64,000 bases of DNA from Flavobacterium sp. (lineage in GTDB: Bacteria; Bacteroidota; Bacteroidia; Flavobacteriales; Flavobacteriaceae): the NCBI RefSeq assembly GCF_004211145.1, contig NZ_SEBS01000030.1, positions 1 through 64,000 of the forward strand. Direction: 5' to 3'. The notes beneath the pieces were generated by a model that saw only the letters and a program-made list of their open reading frames with translations, ran no database searches and was not told the origin of the DNA. Positions 50,257 to 59,217 of this stretch are shown here, in pieces. How positions within the stretch are numbered: the first letter of the stretch is position 1; the number at the start of each line of letters is the position of its first letter. The translations under genes and the position numbers were made by a program.

Positions 50257-50346
50257 TTACCGTTGAGATTTTTGGACGTAAGCCCATTCAATATTTTACT
50301 CTTTGTTGAATTGATAGAATTCTTCGGTAAGATTTTTAACATTTAG

Positions 50347-50410
50347 AACATCAAGAGCATTAAGTTCGGTAAGAAATCTAATCCTTGATGAACTTAATGC
50401 TCTTAATGGT
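50347..50410. repeat. A+T-rich intergenic palindrome, copy D
   Basis: ACATCAAGAGCATTAAGTTC and GAACTTAATGCTCTTAATGG pair with few mismatches. It lies 12 bases beyond the 3' end of uvrA and could serve as a bidirectional terminator, though it lacks a T-run. Confidence 0.75.
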
Positions 50411-50421
50411 TAAAAAACAGA

Positions 50422-53208
50422 TTAAAGTTTGTCCTTGAGATATTTCCCTGTGATCGAAGCCTTGTTTTTCACGACTTCCTCAGGTGTTCCGACGGCTAAA
50501 ATCTTACCGCCGTTTTCACCGCCTTCAGGCCCGAGGTCGATCAGGTAATCGGCGCATTTTATCAAATCGAGGTTGTGCTCGATCACGATAATCGAATGTC
50601 CCTGGTCGATCAACGCGTCGAATGATGCCATTAATTTATTGATGTCGTGGAAATGCAATCCGGTCGTCGGTTCATCGAAAACGAACAATGCCTTTTCTTT
50701 CGTCGCGCCTTTCACGAGGAACGATGCGAGTTTGATGCGTTGTGCTTCTCCGCCCGACAATGTCGACGACGATTGCCCGAGTTGCACGTAACCCAACCCG
50801 ACATCTTGAAGCGGTTGCAGTTTCTGTGTGATTTTCGTCTGCTTGTGTTCCTTGAAAAAGGCGACTGCATCGTCGATCGTCATCGTCAAAACGTCATCGA
50901 TGTTCTTTCCTTCAAAATTGACTTCGAGGATTTCTTTCTTGAATCGCTTGCCGCTGCAGGTTTCGCAAGGCAGTTGGACGTCGGCCATGAAAACCATTTC
51001 GACGTTGATAGAACCTTCGCCTTTGCAGGTTTCGCATCGGCCTCCATCGACGTTGAACGAGAAATGTTTGGCTTGGTAACCGCGGATTTTCGAAAGTTTT
51101 TCTTTTGCAAACAAATCGCGTATGTCGTCGTAAGCCTTGATGTACGTGACGGGATTCGACCGTGAACTGCGTCCGATCGGATTTTGATCGACGTATTCGA
51201 TATGTCGGACCTTATGGTAATAACCGCGCATTTCCGAGAATTGTCCCGCTTTTTCACCCGCGCCTTCAAGCTGTTTTTGCATGGCCGGAAACAGGATTTT
51301 CTTGACGAGCGTACTCTTTCCCGAGCCCGAAACGCCCGTGATTACGGTCAACACCTCGAGCGGAAATTTCACGTCGACGTTATGCAGGTTGTTTTCTCGC
51401 GCTCCGAGGATTTCGATATAATTGTTCCACTTGCGGCGCGTTCTCGGTGTCTTGATCTCGAGTTCGCCGTTCAGGTATTTGGCCGTGAGCGAATCGGCTT
51501 TGAGGATTTCGTCATAGGTTCCGTAAGCGACGAGTTCACCGCCGTGCGTTCCCGCTTCCGGCCCGATGTCAATGATTCTGTCGGCGGCCTTCATGATGTC
51601 TTCGTCATGTTCGACGACAATTACAGTATTGCCCAGATCGCGAAGTGAAATCAGGACTTTTATGAGTCGTTCGGTGTCTTTCGGATGCAGGCCGATGCTG
51701 GGTTCGTCGAGAATGTACATCGACCCGACGAGCGAACTTCCAAGCGATGTCGCGAGATTGATGCGCTGCGATTCACCGCCCGACAACGAAGCCGAATTTC
51801 TATTTAACGTCAAATAATCAAGCCCCACTTCCTGCAGGAAACTCAAGCGGCTGTTGATTTCGACGAGCAGTCGTTTGGCCACTTTCTGGTCGAATTCCGA
51901 CAGCTTGATTTCGGTGAAAAACGGCACCAATTTCTTGATCGGCATGTCGACCAAATCTGAAATCGTCCTGCCGTCGATCTTCACGTAATTCGCTTCGGGG
52001 CGCAGGCGTTTTCCTTTGCACGACCAACATTTCGTCTTTCCGCGATAACGCGACAACATCACGCGGTTTTGGATCTTATAGTTTTTTTCCTCGAGTTCCT
52101 TGAAGAACGCATGCAATCCCGTAAAGTATTTGTTGCCTTTCCAAACGAGCTCTTTTTGGGCATCAGTGAGTTCGAAATACGGTTTGTGGATCGGGAAATC
52201 GAAATGGTAGGCGTTGTTCACCAATTGATCGCGGTACCAGCCCATGCTTTCGCCACGCCATGCGTAAATCGCGTTTTCATAGACTGACAACGTCGTATTC
52301 GGGATGACCAACTCTTCGTCTATGCCGATCACGTTTCCATAGCCTTCGCAAACCGGGCACGCGCCGTACGGGTTGTTGAAACTGAACAAATGCACGTTCG
52401 GCTCCAAAAACGTCATCCCGTCGAGCTCGAAATTGCTGCTGAACGTGAATCGTTTTTCGCCGTCGGCCTCTTGAAGGTAGAGTTCACCCTTTCCTTCGTA
52501 GAATGCGGTTTGGACGGCGTCCGACAATCTATTGTAAAATTCTTCCTCGTCTTTCACGACGATTCGGTCAATGACGAGCAACACGTCTTTATCATCGAGA
52601 CTGTGTTGGTCGATTTCGTCGAGCCTCAGTGTTTCCTTGTCGACCAAAATCCTTGAAAAGCCTTGTTGGAGCAACACTTTCAGCTTGTCTTCGAGCGCGC
52701 GCCCGTTTTCGAGATGGATGGGCGCGAGTAGGAGCAGGCGCGTTTCGTCGGTGTAACTCTTAACCGCATCGACGACATCGCTCACCGAATCTTTCTTGAC
52801 TTCGAGTCCGGAAACCGGTGAATAGGTCTTTCCGATTCGCGCGAAAAGCAGTTTCAAGTAATCGTAGATCTCTGTCGATGTTCCCACGGTCGAACGCGCA
52901 TTGGTGGTATTGACTTTTTGCTCAATCGCGATCGCGGGCGCGATTCCTTTTATGTATTCGACTTTCGGTTTGTCGAGTCGGCCCAAAAACTGGCGCGCAT
53001 ACGAGGAAAGACTTTCCACGTAACGGCGTTGCCCTTCGGCATACAAGGTGTCGAAAGCCAGGCTCGACTTTCCTGAACCTGAAAGTCCGGTGATCACGAC
53101 GAGTTCGTTTCGCGGTATGGCGACGCTCAAATCCTTTAGATTGTGGATTTGCGCGCTCTTTATAATGATGTTCTTTTTGGGTTCTAAGGTGCTGAAATCA
53201 GGCTGCAT
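50422..53208 (-). CDS. uvrA: excinuclease ABC subunit A
   Basis: A 928-residue UvrA, the damage-recognition ATPase of nucleotide excision repair. First ABC half: [19 protein letters not shown] (Walker A), [10 protein letters not shown] and [13 protein letters not shown] (zinc modules), [15 protein letters not shown] and [11 protein letters not shown]. Second half: [33 protein letters not shown] with [11 protein letters not shown] (second zinc finger), [15 protein letters not shown] and [14 protein letters not shown]. Length and order are normal. The start at 53208 follows from the -7 box at 53230; the frame's first ATG (53232) lies within that box. It is divergent from the sigma factor gene; in between (53238-53534) I see only A+T-rich promoter DNA. 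Confidence 0.98.
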   Translation of the reverse strand: MQPDFSTLEPKKNIIIKSAQIHNLKDLSVAIPRNELVVITGLSGSGKSSLAFDTLYAEGQRRYVESLSSYARQFLGRLDKPKVEYIKGIAPAIAIEQKVNTTNARSTVGTSTEIYDYLKLLFARIGKTYSPVSGLEVKKDSVSDVVDAVKSYTDETRLLLLAPIHLENGRALEDKLKVLLQQGFSRILVDKETLRLDEIDQHSLDDKDVLLVIDRIVVKDEEEFYNRLSDAVQTAFYEGKGELYLQEADGEKRFTFSSNFELDGMTFLEPNVHLFSFNNPYGACPVCEGYGNVIGIDEELVIPNTTLSVYENAIYAWRGESMGWYRDQLVNNAYHFDFPIHKPYFELTDAQKELVWKGNKYFTGLHAFFKELEEKNYKIQNRVMLSRYRGKTKCWSCKGKRLRPEANYVKIDGRTISDLVDMPIKKLVPFFTEIKLSEFDQKVAKRLLVEINSRLSFLQEVGLDYLTLNRNSASLSGGESQRINLATSLGSSLVGSMYILDEPSIGLHPKDTERLIKVLISLRDLGNTVIVVEHDEDIMKAADRIIDIGPEAGTHGGELVAYGTYDEILKADSLTAKYLNGELEIKTPRTRRKWNNYIEILGARENNLHNVDVKFPLEVLTVITGVSGSGKSTLVKKILFPAMQKQLEGAGEKAGQFSEMRGYYHKVRHIEYVDQNPIGRSSRSNPVTYIKAYDDIRDLFAKEKLSKIRGYQAKHFSFNVDGGRCETCKGEGSINVEMVFMADVQLPCETCSGKRFKKEILEVNFEGKNIDDVLTMTIDDAVAFFKEHKQTKITQKLQPLQDVGLGYVQLGQSSSTLSGGEAQRIKLASFLVKGATKEKALFVFDEPTTGLHFHDINKLMASFDALIDQGHSIIVIEHNLDLIKCADYLIDLGPEGGENGGKILAVGTPEEVVKNKASITGKYLKDKL

Positions 53209-53229
53209 AGTCAATTTTCGATAGGAATG

Positions 53230-53237
53230 CAAAGGTA
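53230..53237 (-). promoter_or_regulatory. -7 box for uvrA
   Basis: The minus strand reads TACCTTTG followed by C, an exact TAnnTTTG match 21 bases before the uvrA ATG. Confidence 0.6.
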
Positions 53238-53534
53238 GCGAATTCCGATGCCATTAAAAATTGCCATTAACACCATTTTGGTACGGTTATAGATTGTTAA
53301 AAATGCAATGTTGTTCGTCGAACTTCGTCGATTATGAGCAAAAAGACCATAAAATCAAGTTAATTTGCCGCTTTATTGTCCAACACTTGTTAATTTTTCA
53401 GTTTTTATTTGCACATTAAAAATAAATAGTATTACATTTGGTTATTCATTCACTTTAATTTAACAGACGCCTATTACGCAAAAATACTTTTTAAGAGATT
53501 CTTAGATTTCAACCAAAAACTAAAAGGTATTTTT

Positions 53535-54119
53535 ATGGCTACTGTTAACACCCCCGACGCAATATTGGTCAAGAACTACGTAGCTGGCGACGAAAACGCT
53601 TTGGCTACTTTGATCAACAGGCACCAATCAAAGATTTATGGTTTTATCTATTCGAAGATTTCCGACAGGGATATTTCGGACGATATTTTCCAGGACACAT
53701 TCATCAAAGTCATCAAGACGTTGAAGTCGAATTCGTATAATGAAGAAGGAAAATTCCTGCCTTGGGTCATGCGGATCGCGCACAACCTCATCGTGGATCA
53801 CTTCCGTAAGACGAAGAAAATGCCGATGTTCCGCGAAACCGAAGAGTTTTCGATCTTCTCGATCATGAGCGACAACGCGCCGAACATCGAAAGCCAAATC
53901 ATTACGACGCAAGTCGAGGACGATCTTAAGAAACTCATCCACGAGCTTCCGAAAGACCAGCGCGAGGTACTTGAAATGCGGATCTATCAGGATTTGTCGT
54001 TCAAGGAAATCTCTGAAATCACGGGCGTGAGCATCAATACAGCTCTTGGGCGTATGCGCTACGCACTTATGAATTTGAGAAAAGTGATAGACAAGCATCA
54101 AATTATTTTGACGAATTAA
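53535..54119 (+). CDS. RNA polymerase sigma factor, sigma-70 family (ECF-like)
   Basis: A 194-residue sigma factor with regions 2 and 4 only. Region 2 spans about 22-95: LINRHQSKIYGFIYSKISDR, DDIFQDTFIKVIKTL, FLPWVMRIAHNLIVDHFRK. Region 4 spans about 135-190: IHELPKDQREVLEMRIYQDL, SFKEISEITGVSINTALGRM. No anti-sigma gene is adjacent; instead a 47-residue ORF follows 48 bases on. The A+T-rich 300 bases upstream include a TTATTTGC run that is a degenerate -7 box. The gene's position beside uvrA is, as I recall, shared with other Flavobacteria. The target genes are unknown. Confidence 0.93.
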   Translation: MATVNTPDAILVKNYVAGDENALATLINRHQSKIYGFIYSKISDRDISDDIFQDTFIKVIKTLKSNSYNEEGKFLPWVMRIAHNLIVDHFRKTKKMPMFRETEEFSIFSIMSDNAPNIESQIITTQVEDDLKKLIHELPKDQREVLEMRIYQDLSFKEISEITGVSINTALGRMRYALMNLRKVIDKHQIILTN

Positions 54120-54167
54120 CAATATTCCGGAAGCTCGTGCGTTTTATTGGAAACAAACGCATATAAC

Positions 54168-54311
54168 ATGGCAAAAATTTACACTTCAAAACCATTAGCA
54201 GCTTCTAAAATGTTACCAAAAAAAGAGACCATCAACTTTTTGCTGAGCTATTCGAAAGCTTTGACCATCCAGAAAAAAGGAAATATGGTTTTTGAAAGCA
54301 TTGCTAATTAA
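54168..54311 (+). CDS. small 47-residue protein downstream of the sigma factor gene
   Basis: ATG at 54168 opens 47 codons: MAKIYTSKPLAASKMLPKKE, TINFLLSYSKALTI, QKKGNMVFESIAN, then TAA. It lies 48 bases after the sigma factor stop and just before a hairpin terminator, so it is probably the second gene of that operon. The sequence is basic and helix-prone without a membrane segment. Codon usage resembles a real gene, and I recall similar short ORFs at this place in other Flavobacteria. It might modulate the sigma factor, but that is speculative. Confidence 0.6.
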   Translation: MAKIYTSKPLAASKMLPKKETINFLLSYSKALTIQKKGNMVFESIAN

Positions 54312-54318
54312 AATTTGG

Positions 54319-54353
54319 ATCCCGCGGCATGAAAATGTTAGCGGGATTTTTAT
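54319..54353 (+). terminator. rho-independent terminator of the sigma factor unit
   Basis: ATCCCGC and GCGGGAT form a 7-bp G+C-rich stem with a 15-base loop, followed by TTTTTATTT. It lies eight bases after the small ORF's stop. Confidence 0.75.
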
Positions 54354-54375
54354 TTCTTAACCAACGCGACGCATC

Positions 54376-55005
54376 ATGAAAAAAACACTTGCGATTATCT
54401 CGGCTTTTTTGGTTCTGGGTTGTGCATCCGATGATTCGTCCAACGACGTTTCCATGTTGCCCGGCCTTAATTATTACAAATTCACTTCGGCCCATAACGC
54501 CCGTCTGTTGAACACGACCTTGAACAAAGGAAAGATCATTTCGTTCAGCAATCAGTCGGGCCAAATGATACGTTATAAAGTCGCGGCGCGTTTCAAAGGG
54601 AGATCGGCTGACGTTTCCGGGGATTTTTCAGGCGGCGGGATCACGAATTTTTATTACGACGAGCAACGGGTCAGTCTTGAATCGCTGGATTTCGTTGAAA
54701 GCCAAAATTCGGGTATGAGCTTCACGATCTTCAAAAACAGCGCGTCGGGTTTGAAGGCGAGATTCTTTTTGGATCGTTGGAACGGGCAATCCGAGGATTT
54801 CGTGATTTCGAATATCGATGGTTTGCTCCAGGCTTTTTCGGCCAATGGCAAAACTTATCCGAAAGTGATTGTCATCAATTCCAATTCTGACGATTCGGTC
54901 GTCGTCGACGGTTTTCCTAAAAATGCGATCACGGTTTATTACGATCTCAATTACGGAATCGTCGGTTTTGATGACCTCGATGGCAACGAATGGCGTCGGA
55001 ACTAA
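54376..55005 (+). CDS. lipoprotein of unknown function
   Basis: A 209-residue lipoprotein with signal MKKTLAIISAFLVLGCASDD (lipobox Cys 16). A short Ser/Asp linker is followed by a beta-rich domain: LNYYKFTSAHNARLLNTTLN, GKIISFSNQSGQMIRYKVAA, FKGRSADVSGDFSGGGITNF, LDRWNGQSEDFVISN, ITVYYDLNYGIVGFDDLDG. No family is recognised. The last codon overlaps the stop of the convergent endonuclease III gene by three bases. It is expected in the periplasm or at the outer membrane. Confidence 0.85.
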   Translation: MKKTLAIISAFLVLGCASDDSSNDVSMLPGLNYYKFTSAHNARLLNTTLNKGKIISFSNQSGQMIRYKVAARFKGRSADVSGDFSGGGITNFYYDEQRVSLESLDFVESQNSGMSFTIFKNSASGLKARFFLDRWNGQSEDFVISNIDGLLQAFSANGKTYPKVIVINSNSDDSVVVDGFPKNAITVYYDLNYGIVGFDDLDGNEWRRN

Positions 55006-55664
55006 TTTTTAAGGTGCTTCTTATAATAGTCGTTGAGCACTGACTTTCGTCCGATGGTGCGCGTTATGATGTCTTTCTCAGGATTCCAGCCGCGCGCCGG
55101 CGAATATTGCCTTCCGTAGTAAATTATCTGTAAATGCAGTTTGTTCCACAATTCCTCCGGGAACAACTTCTTGGCGTCGCGCTCGGTTTGCTCGACGCTT
55201 TTTCCATTCGACAGATTCCAGCGATACATCAATCTATGGATGTGCGTATCGACAGGGAACGCAGGATGCCCGAACGCCTGCGACATCACGACGCTCGCCG
55301 TTTTATGTCCGACGGCGGGAAGTTCTTCAAGATCGGGAAAGTTGCTCGGGACGTTGCCGTCGTGTTTCTCGAGCAAAATTTTCGACAGGCCGTGGATGCC
55401 TTTTGATTTCATGGGCGACAAGCCGCACGGACGGATGATGTCCTGGATTTCCTCGATCGACAATTTTACCATTTCCTCAGGCGTATCGGCTTTCGCGAAC
55501 AACAAGGGTGTGATTTGGTTCACGCGCACGTCGGTACATTGGGCCGACAACAAAACCGCGATCAATAATGTGTACGCATCTTTATGGTCGAGCGGAATCG
55601 GAACTTCGGGGTACAATTCCTCAAGGGTTTTTATTACAAACGCGGCGCGGTCCTTACTTGTCAT
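55002..55664 (-). CDS. nth: endonuclease III-like DNA glycosylase lacking the Fe-S cluster
   Basis: A 220-residue HhH-GPD base-excision repair enzyme that removes oxidised pyrimidines and nicks abasic sites. The helix-hairpin-helix LEELPAVGHKTASVVMSQAF holds the catalytic Lys, and PVDTHIHRLMYRW the catalytic Asp. DAYTLLIAVLLSAQCTDVRV is the N-terminal signature. The usual C-terminal Cys-x6-Cys-x2-Cys-x5-Cys cluster loop is replaced by YYGRQYSPARGWNPEKDIIT, with no cysteine, so no 4Fe-4S cluster can form. I believe related Bacteroidota sequences share this. The start at 55664 (MTSKDR) is set by the -7 box at 55680-55687; an ATG at 55682 lies inside the box. Confidence 0.94.
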   Translation of the reverse strand: MTSKDRAAFVIKTLEELYPEVPIPLDHKDAYTLLIAVLLSAQCTDVRVNQITPLLFAKADTPEEMVKLSIEEIQDIIRPCGLSPMKSKGIHGLSKILLEKHDGNVPSNFPDLEELPAVGHKTASVVMSQAFGHPAFPVDTHIHRLMYRWNLSNGKSVEQTERDAKKLFPEELWNKLHLQIIYYGRQYSPARGWNPEKDIITRTIGRKSVLNDYYKKHLKN

Positions 55665-55679
55665 TTCACTACTTTTGGG

Positions 55680-55687
55680 CAAATGTA
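55680..55687 (-). promoter_or_regulatory. -7 box for nth
   Basis: The minus strand reads TACATTTG followed by CC, an exact TAnnTTTG match 15 bases before ATG 55664. Confidence 0.6.
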
Positions 55688-55799
55688 ATTTTTAGGCGCG
55701 AACGCGCAAAGGCGAACTCGATTTATGTGGACAAGCATTTTTAGATACATGTGGAAAACGGCCCGAAACTCGCGACGCGCCAAAAGCAACGACAACACT

Positions 55800-56252
55800 A
55801 TGACAACACTCAAAAAAGGCGACGAAGCTCCGGATTTTTCGGCCGTCGACCAAAGCGGAAACACGCACAAACTCTCGGACTACAAAGGTAAAAAACTGAT
55901 CGTTTTCTTTTATCCGGCCGCGAATACGCCGAGCTGCACGGTCGAGGCCTGCAATTTGCGCGATAATTATCAAATGTTGAAGGACAAAGGGTATGAATTG
56001 CTCGGAGTAAGCGCCGATACGCAAAAGAAACAGGCGAATTTCATCTCAAAGTTCAACCTGCCGTTCCCATTGCTCGCCGACGAAGACCACGCGGTCATCA
56101 AGGCGTTCGGTGTCTGGGGCCCGAAAAAGTTCATGGGACGCGAATTCGACGGCATTCACCGCACGACGTTCGTAATCGATGAAAAAGGCGTCGTTGAGAA
56201 TGTGATCGAGAAGGTTGTGACGAAGGATCATGCGGCTCAGATTTTAGGGTAG
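55800..56252 (+). CDS. bcp: thioredoxin-dependent thiol peroxidase (Bcp-type peroxiredoxin)
   Basis: A 150-residue cytosolic peroxiredoxin Q. KGDEAPDFSAVDQSGNTHKL and KLIVFFYPAANTPSCTVEA precede CNLRDNYQMLKDKGYELLGV. Cys in PSCTVEAC is the peroxidatic residue, with the second Cys five residues on as the likely resolving partner. VSADTQKKQANFISKFNLPF and RTTFVIDEKGVVENVIEKV complete the fold. It reduces hydrogen peroxide and alkyl hydroperoxides. The start at 55800 (MTTLKKGDEAP) is chosen over a long upstream extension (ATG 55725) that has no counterpart in the family. Confidence 0.95.
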   Translation: MTTLKKGDEAPDFSAVDQSGNTHKLSDYKGKKLIVFFYPAANTPSCTVEACNLRDNYQMLKDKGYELLGVSADTQKKQANFISKFNLPFPLLADEDHAVIKAFGVWGPKKFMGREFDGIHRTTFVIDEKGVVENVIEKVVTKDHAAQILG

Positions 56253-56317
56253 ACGAATGACTAAAGACGAATGACAAAAGAGCAATGAACTTTCTGTCGG
56301 TTAGGTTTTAGAAAATA

Positions 56318-56353
56318 AAAAAACGGAAGATCTAATCAGGTCTTCCGTTTTTC
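56318..56353. terminator. bidirectional terminator between bcp and the 56405 gene
   Basis: AAACGGAAGA and TCTTCCGTTT make a perfect 10-bp stem with a 10-base loop, with an A-run before and a T-run after. The convergent genes on both sides can use it. Confidence 0.8.
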
Positions 56354-56404
56354 TATTATATAAGACGAGTATCGTTAGTCATTCGTCTTTAGTCGTTCGT
56401 CAAT

Positions 56405-57871
56405 TTAATTCGTCTCCTCCAAAATCTTATTCGGATCATACCCAAACAAATGATGTTCCTTGATGAGTTCCGCGATACCTTTCGGCAGCATTTCCTCCCA
56501 GCCGTGTTGGCCTTTCGTAATCATCTTGAGTACGACGCGTGAGAAAACTTCGAGGTTGTGCGGATCGAAATCGTCGATGTCGATGACCTTTCCGTTGAAC
56601 TTGAAGAACTTGTAAAGCTCTTTCATTCGCGGATGTACTTTGAGGTTTTCAGACGTGATCAATTCTCCGTCTTCGCCGATCATCGGATATAGGAAAACCT
56701 TCAAATCGCGGTAGAACAATTTTCCGAACGCTTCGAGGATTCCGCCGCTCAAATGGCGATAATATTTTTCGTCGAAGATGTCGACCAGGTTGTTCACGCC
56801 CATGGCCAATCCCATACGCGCCTTTGTGTAGTTCGAGAAATATTCGACCACTTTGTAGTATTCCTGGAAGTTCGAGATCATTACGGTTTGTCCGAGCGAA
56901 CATAAAAGTTCGGCCCTGTCCATAAAGTCGCGCTCGTCGATTTCCCCGTCGGAACGCAGGTTCGAAAGCGTAATCTCGAAAATCACGAGTGTGTTTTTTG
57001 AATCGACCTTGCTTTCCTCGAGGAACATCTTGAGCGATTTCTCGTACATGTCCATGTTCACGACCGTTACCGGACGGAAACTTCCTCTCAGTGCAAGTAT
57101 ATTTTTCTTGTATAAAATCGAAGCGGGAAGAATGTTGTTTCCGTCGGGATCGAACATCACCGCGTCGGTCATTCCGTTTTTAACGAGTTGGAGCGACATT
57201 AATCGGTTGTCGACATCGGCGAAACGCGGCCCGGAAAAGTTGATCGTGTCGATCTCCAATTGGTCCTTATCCAAATGATCGTACAGGTAACGCAACAATT
57301 TCTTCGGATCGTTGTGTTTGTAGAACGCGCCGTAAATCAGGTTCACACCCAGGATTCCAAGCGTTTCCTGTTGCAGGCGCGCGTCGGTTTCCTTGAATCG
57401 GATGTGGATAATGATTTCGTTATAATCTTCGTCAGGCTCGATCTGGTATTTGATTCCGACCCAACCATGGCCTTTGAACTGTTTCGCGAAATCGATCGTC
57501 GCGACCGTGTTGGCATATGAAAAGAAGAGTTTGCTCGGGTGTTTTTCACGGCTCAAACGCTTTTCGATGAGCATGACCTCGTGCGAAAGCATTTTCTTGA
57601 GGCGGCTTTCGGTTACGTAACGTCCGTCGTTTTCAGATCCGTAGATCGCGTCACTAAAGTCTTTGTCGTAAGCCGACATCGCCTTGGCTATCGTCCCCGA
57701 AGAACCTCCCGAACGAAAGAAGTGGCGCACCGTTTCCTGGCCCGCACCGATTTCGGCGAAAGTTCCGTATATATTCTCGTTCAGGTTAATGCGAAGCGCT
57801 TTGTCCTTGATCGAAGGAATCTGCTCAATCGCCTTGTCGCCTTTCAGCGTAAAACCGTCATCTCTTAGCAT
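56405..57871 (-). CDS. conserved cytosolic protein of unknown function
   Basis: A 488-residue protein without signal peptide or membrane helices. Landmarks are FRSGGSSGTIAKAMSAYDKD, YGSENDGRYVTESRLKKML, KLFFSYANTVATIDFAKQFK and GHGWVGIKYQIEPDEDYNEI, then FGKLFYRDLKVFLYPMIGED and a C-terminal GYDPNKILEETN. I recognise this as a widely conserved Bacteroidota/cyanobacterial protein, sometimes mislabelled as nicotinate-nucleotide adenylyltransferase or TonB-dependent receptor; neither name fits the sequence. The internal GRYVTESRLKKML and the repeated Asp/Glu-rich strands suggest an enzyme, but no catalytic motif is identifiable. The start at 57871 fits the -7 box at 57890. Confidence 0.85.
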   Translation of the reverse strand: MLRDDGFTLKGDKAIEQIPSIKDKALRINLNENIYGTFAEIGAGQETVRHFFRSGGSSGTIAKAMSAYDKDFSDAIYGSENDGRYVTESRLKKMLSHEVMLIEKRLSREKHPSKLFFSYANTVATIDFAKQFKGHGWVGIKYQIEPDEDYNEIIIHIRFKETDARLQQETLGILGVNLIYGAFYKHNDPKKLLRYLYDHLDKDQLEIDTINFSGPRFADVDNRLMSLQLVKNGMTDAVMFDPDGNNILPASILYKKNILALRGSFRPVTVVNMDMYEKSLKMFLEESKVDSKNTLVIFEITLSNLRSDGEIDERDFMDRAELLCSLGQTVMISNFQEYYKVVEYFSNYTKARMGLAMGVNNLVDIFDEKYYRHLSGGILEAFGKLFYRDLKVFLYPMIGEDGELITSENLKVHPRMKELYKFFKFNGKVIDIDDFDPHNLEVFSRVVLKMITKGQHGWEEMLPKGIAELIKEHHLFGYDPNKILEETN

Positions 57872-57889
57872 AATCGTTGAAATTCCTCG

Positions 57890-57897
57890 CAAAGTTA
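57890..57897 (-). promoter_or_regulatory. -7 box for the 56405 gene
   Basis: The minus strand reads TAACTTTG followed by CG, an exact TAnnTTTG match 18 bases before ATG 57871. Confidence 0.6.
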
Positions 57898-57931
57898 AAT
57901 AAAAATGCAACGAAATGAAATTCAATAGTCT

Positions 57932-57939
57932 TATTTTTG
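57932..57939 (+). promoter_or_regulatory. -7 box for the PhnP-like gene
   Basis: TATTTTTG matches TAnnTTTG and lies 16 bases before the TTG start at 57956. Confidence 0.6.
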
Positions 57940-57955
57940 TATAAAATTAACTGCA

Positions 57956-58723
57956 TTGAACATTTGGTTTTTAGGCACGGGAACTTCTCAGGGAATCCCG
58001 GTAATCGGGAGCGATCATCCTGTTTGCAAAAGCACTGACAGCCGCGACAAAAGGTTGCGCGTGTCGGTTTGGCTGCATTGGGAGAATCATTCGTACGTGA
58101 TCGATTGCGGTCCCGATTTCCGTCAACAAATGCTTACATCCGATTGTAAACGTTTGGACGGAATTCTTTTTACGCACGAACACGCCGATCACACGGCCGG
58201 CCTCGACGACATTCGTCCGTTCTTTTTCCAACAGGGAAATATTCCGGTTTACGGGCACAGGCGCGTGTTGGAAAATTTGGCGCAGCGTTTCGATTATATT
58301 TTTTCGGACGTCGATAAATATCCCGGAGCGCCGTCGGTAAACCAATATGAAATCAGGAATAATGAACCGTTTGCCATCGGAAATAAAACTGCAATTCCAA
58401 TCGAAGTCTGGCATGCGAAGCTACAGGTTTTTGGTTTCCGAATCGACGATTTCGCCTATCTGACCGACGTGAAAATCATATTTGAAGAGGAAATCGAAAA
58501 GTTAAAAAACCTCAAAGTTCTCGTCATCAACGCGTTGCGCGAAGAATCGCACGACAGTCATTTCAATTTGCAGGAAGCGCTCGATTTTATAAATTTGGTA
58601 CGGCCGGAACGCGCTTATTTGACGCACATCAGCCATATGCTGGGCTTTCACGCCGACGTCGAGAAGAAGTTGCCGCCGAACGTTTTCCTTGCTTACGATA
58701 ACCTAGAAATCAAACTGACATGA
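57956..58723 (+). CDS. MBL-fold metallohydrolase, PhnP/ElaC-like
   Basis: A 255-residue cytosolic metallohydrolase. WFLGTGTSQGIPVIGSDHPV opens the fold. VIDCGPDFRQQML, LFTHEHADHTAGLDDIRPFF (HxHxDH) and FAYLTDVKIIFEEEIE follow, then NALREESHDSHFNLQEAL and YLTHISHMLGFH with the late His ligands. It belongs to the PhnP branch (cyclic phosphodiesterases) related to tRNase Z. The start codon is TTG: the frame has no ATG before the essential LGTGTSQG motif, and the -7 box lies 16 bases upstream. The next gene overlaps its end by ATGA, indicating coupling. Confidence 0.92.
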   Translation: MNIWFLGTGTSQGIPVIGSDHPVCKSTDSRDKRLRVSVWLHWENHSYVIDCGPDFRQQMLTSDCKRLDGILFTHEHADHTAGLDDIRPFFFQQGNIPVYGHRRVLENLAQRFDYIFSDVDKYPGAPSVNQYEIRNNEPFAIGNKTAIPIEVWHAKLQVFGFRIDDFAYLTDVKIIFEEEIEKLKNLKVLVINALREESHDSHFNLQEALDFINLVRPERAYLTHISHMLGFHADVEKKLPPNVFLAYDNLEIKLT

Positions 58724-59217
58724 AAAAATCACTGTTCCTTTATTTGTTCATCATCGCTGTCATCATGAACGTGTTCACGTATGCGTATTTCAGCAAAAAG
58801 GAAAAATCGGAAACCGCTCGCCTCGAAGCTCAGGTAAAGAAAGCGAACGACAGCATCTTGGTGTTGTACAACAAATGGGACGACGAAGCATATTTTTCGA
58901 TCGAGCACAACCAGAATGCACAGGAATACATGGAAAAGTACGACGTGAAAACGCTTGTCAAGAAATTGACCGACGACATCATGACGCTCAACGGAAAGGA
59001 AAAAGGAAATCCGCTCGTGCCATACGACCAGATAAATGCCCAGAAATTCATCATCAACAAAGTCAAGGTGATCAACCACCGTTGGATCATCGCCGATTTC
59101 AGCGACGGGAAAGTCTGGGGCGAGGTGTTGCTTAAATATTTCATCGAAGCCGACGAAACCGTTACGTTCGAGCGCATCGAATCGCAGTTATACCAACCGC
59201 AAACTACGGCTCAATAA
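58720..59217 (+). CDS. membrane-anchored protein of unknown function
   Basis: A 165-residue protein with an uncleaved N-terminal anchor (KKSLFLYLFIIAVIMNVFTY), then a coiled, charged helix (FSKKEKSETARLEAQVKKAN, DSILVLYNKWDDEAYFS) and a small domain with KVKVINHRWIIADFSDGKVW. The bulk is likely periplasmic. I do not recognise a named family. It overlaps the PhnP-like gene (ATGA) and so is its operon partner. It ends back to back with the esterase gene: the two stops are adjacent on opposite strands, with no terminator visible. Confidence 0.85.
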   Translation: MKKSLFLYLFIIAVIMNVFTYAYFSKKEKSETARLEAQVKKANDSILVLYNKWDDEAYFSIEHNQNAQEYMEKYDVKTLVKKLTDDIMTLNGKEKGNPLVPYDQINAQKFIINKVKVINHRWIIADFSDGKVWGEVLLKYFIEADETVTFERIESQLYQPQTTAQ

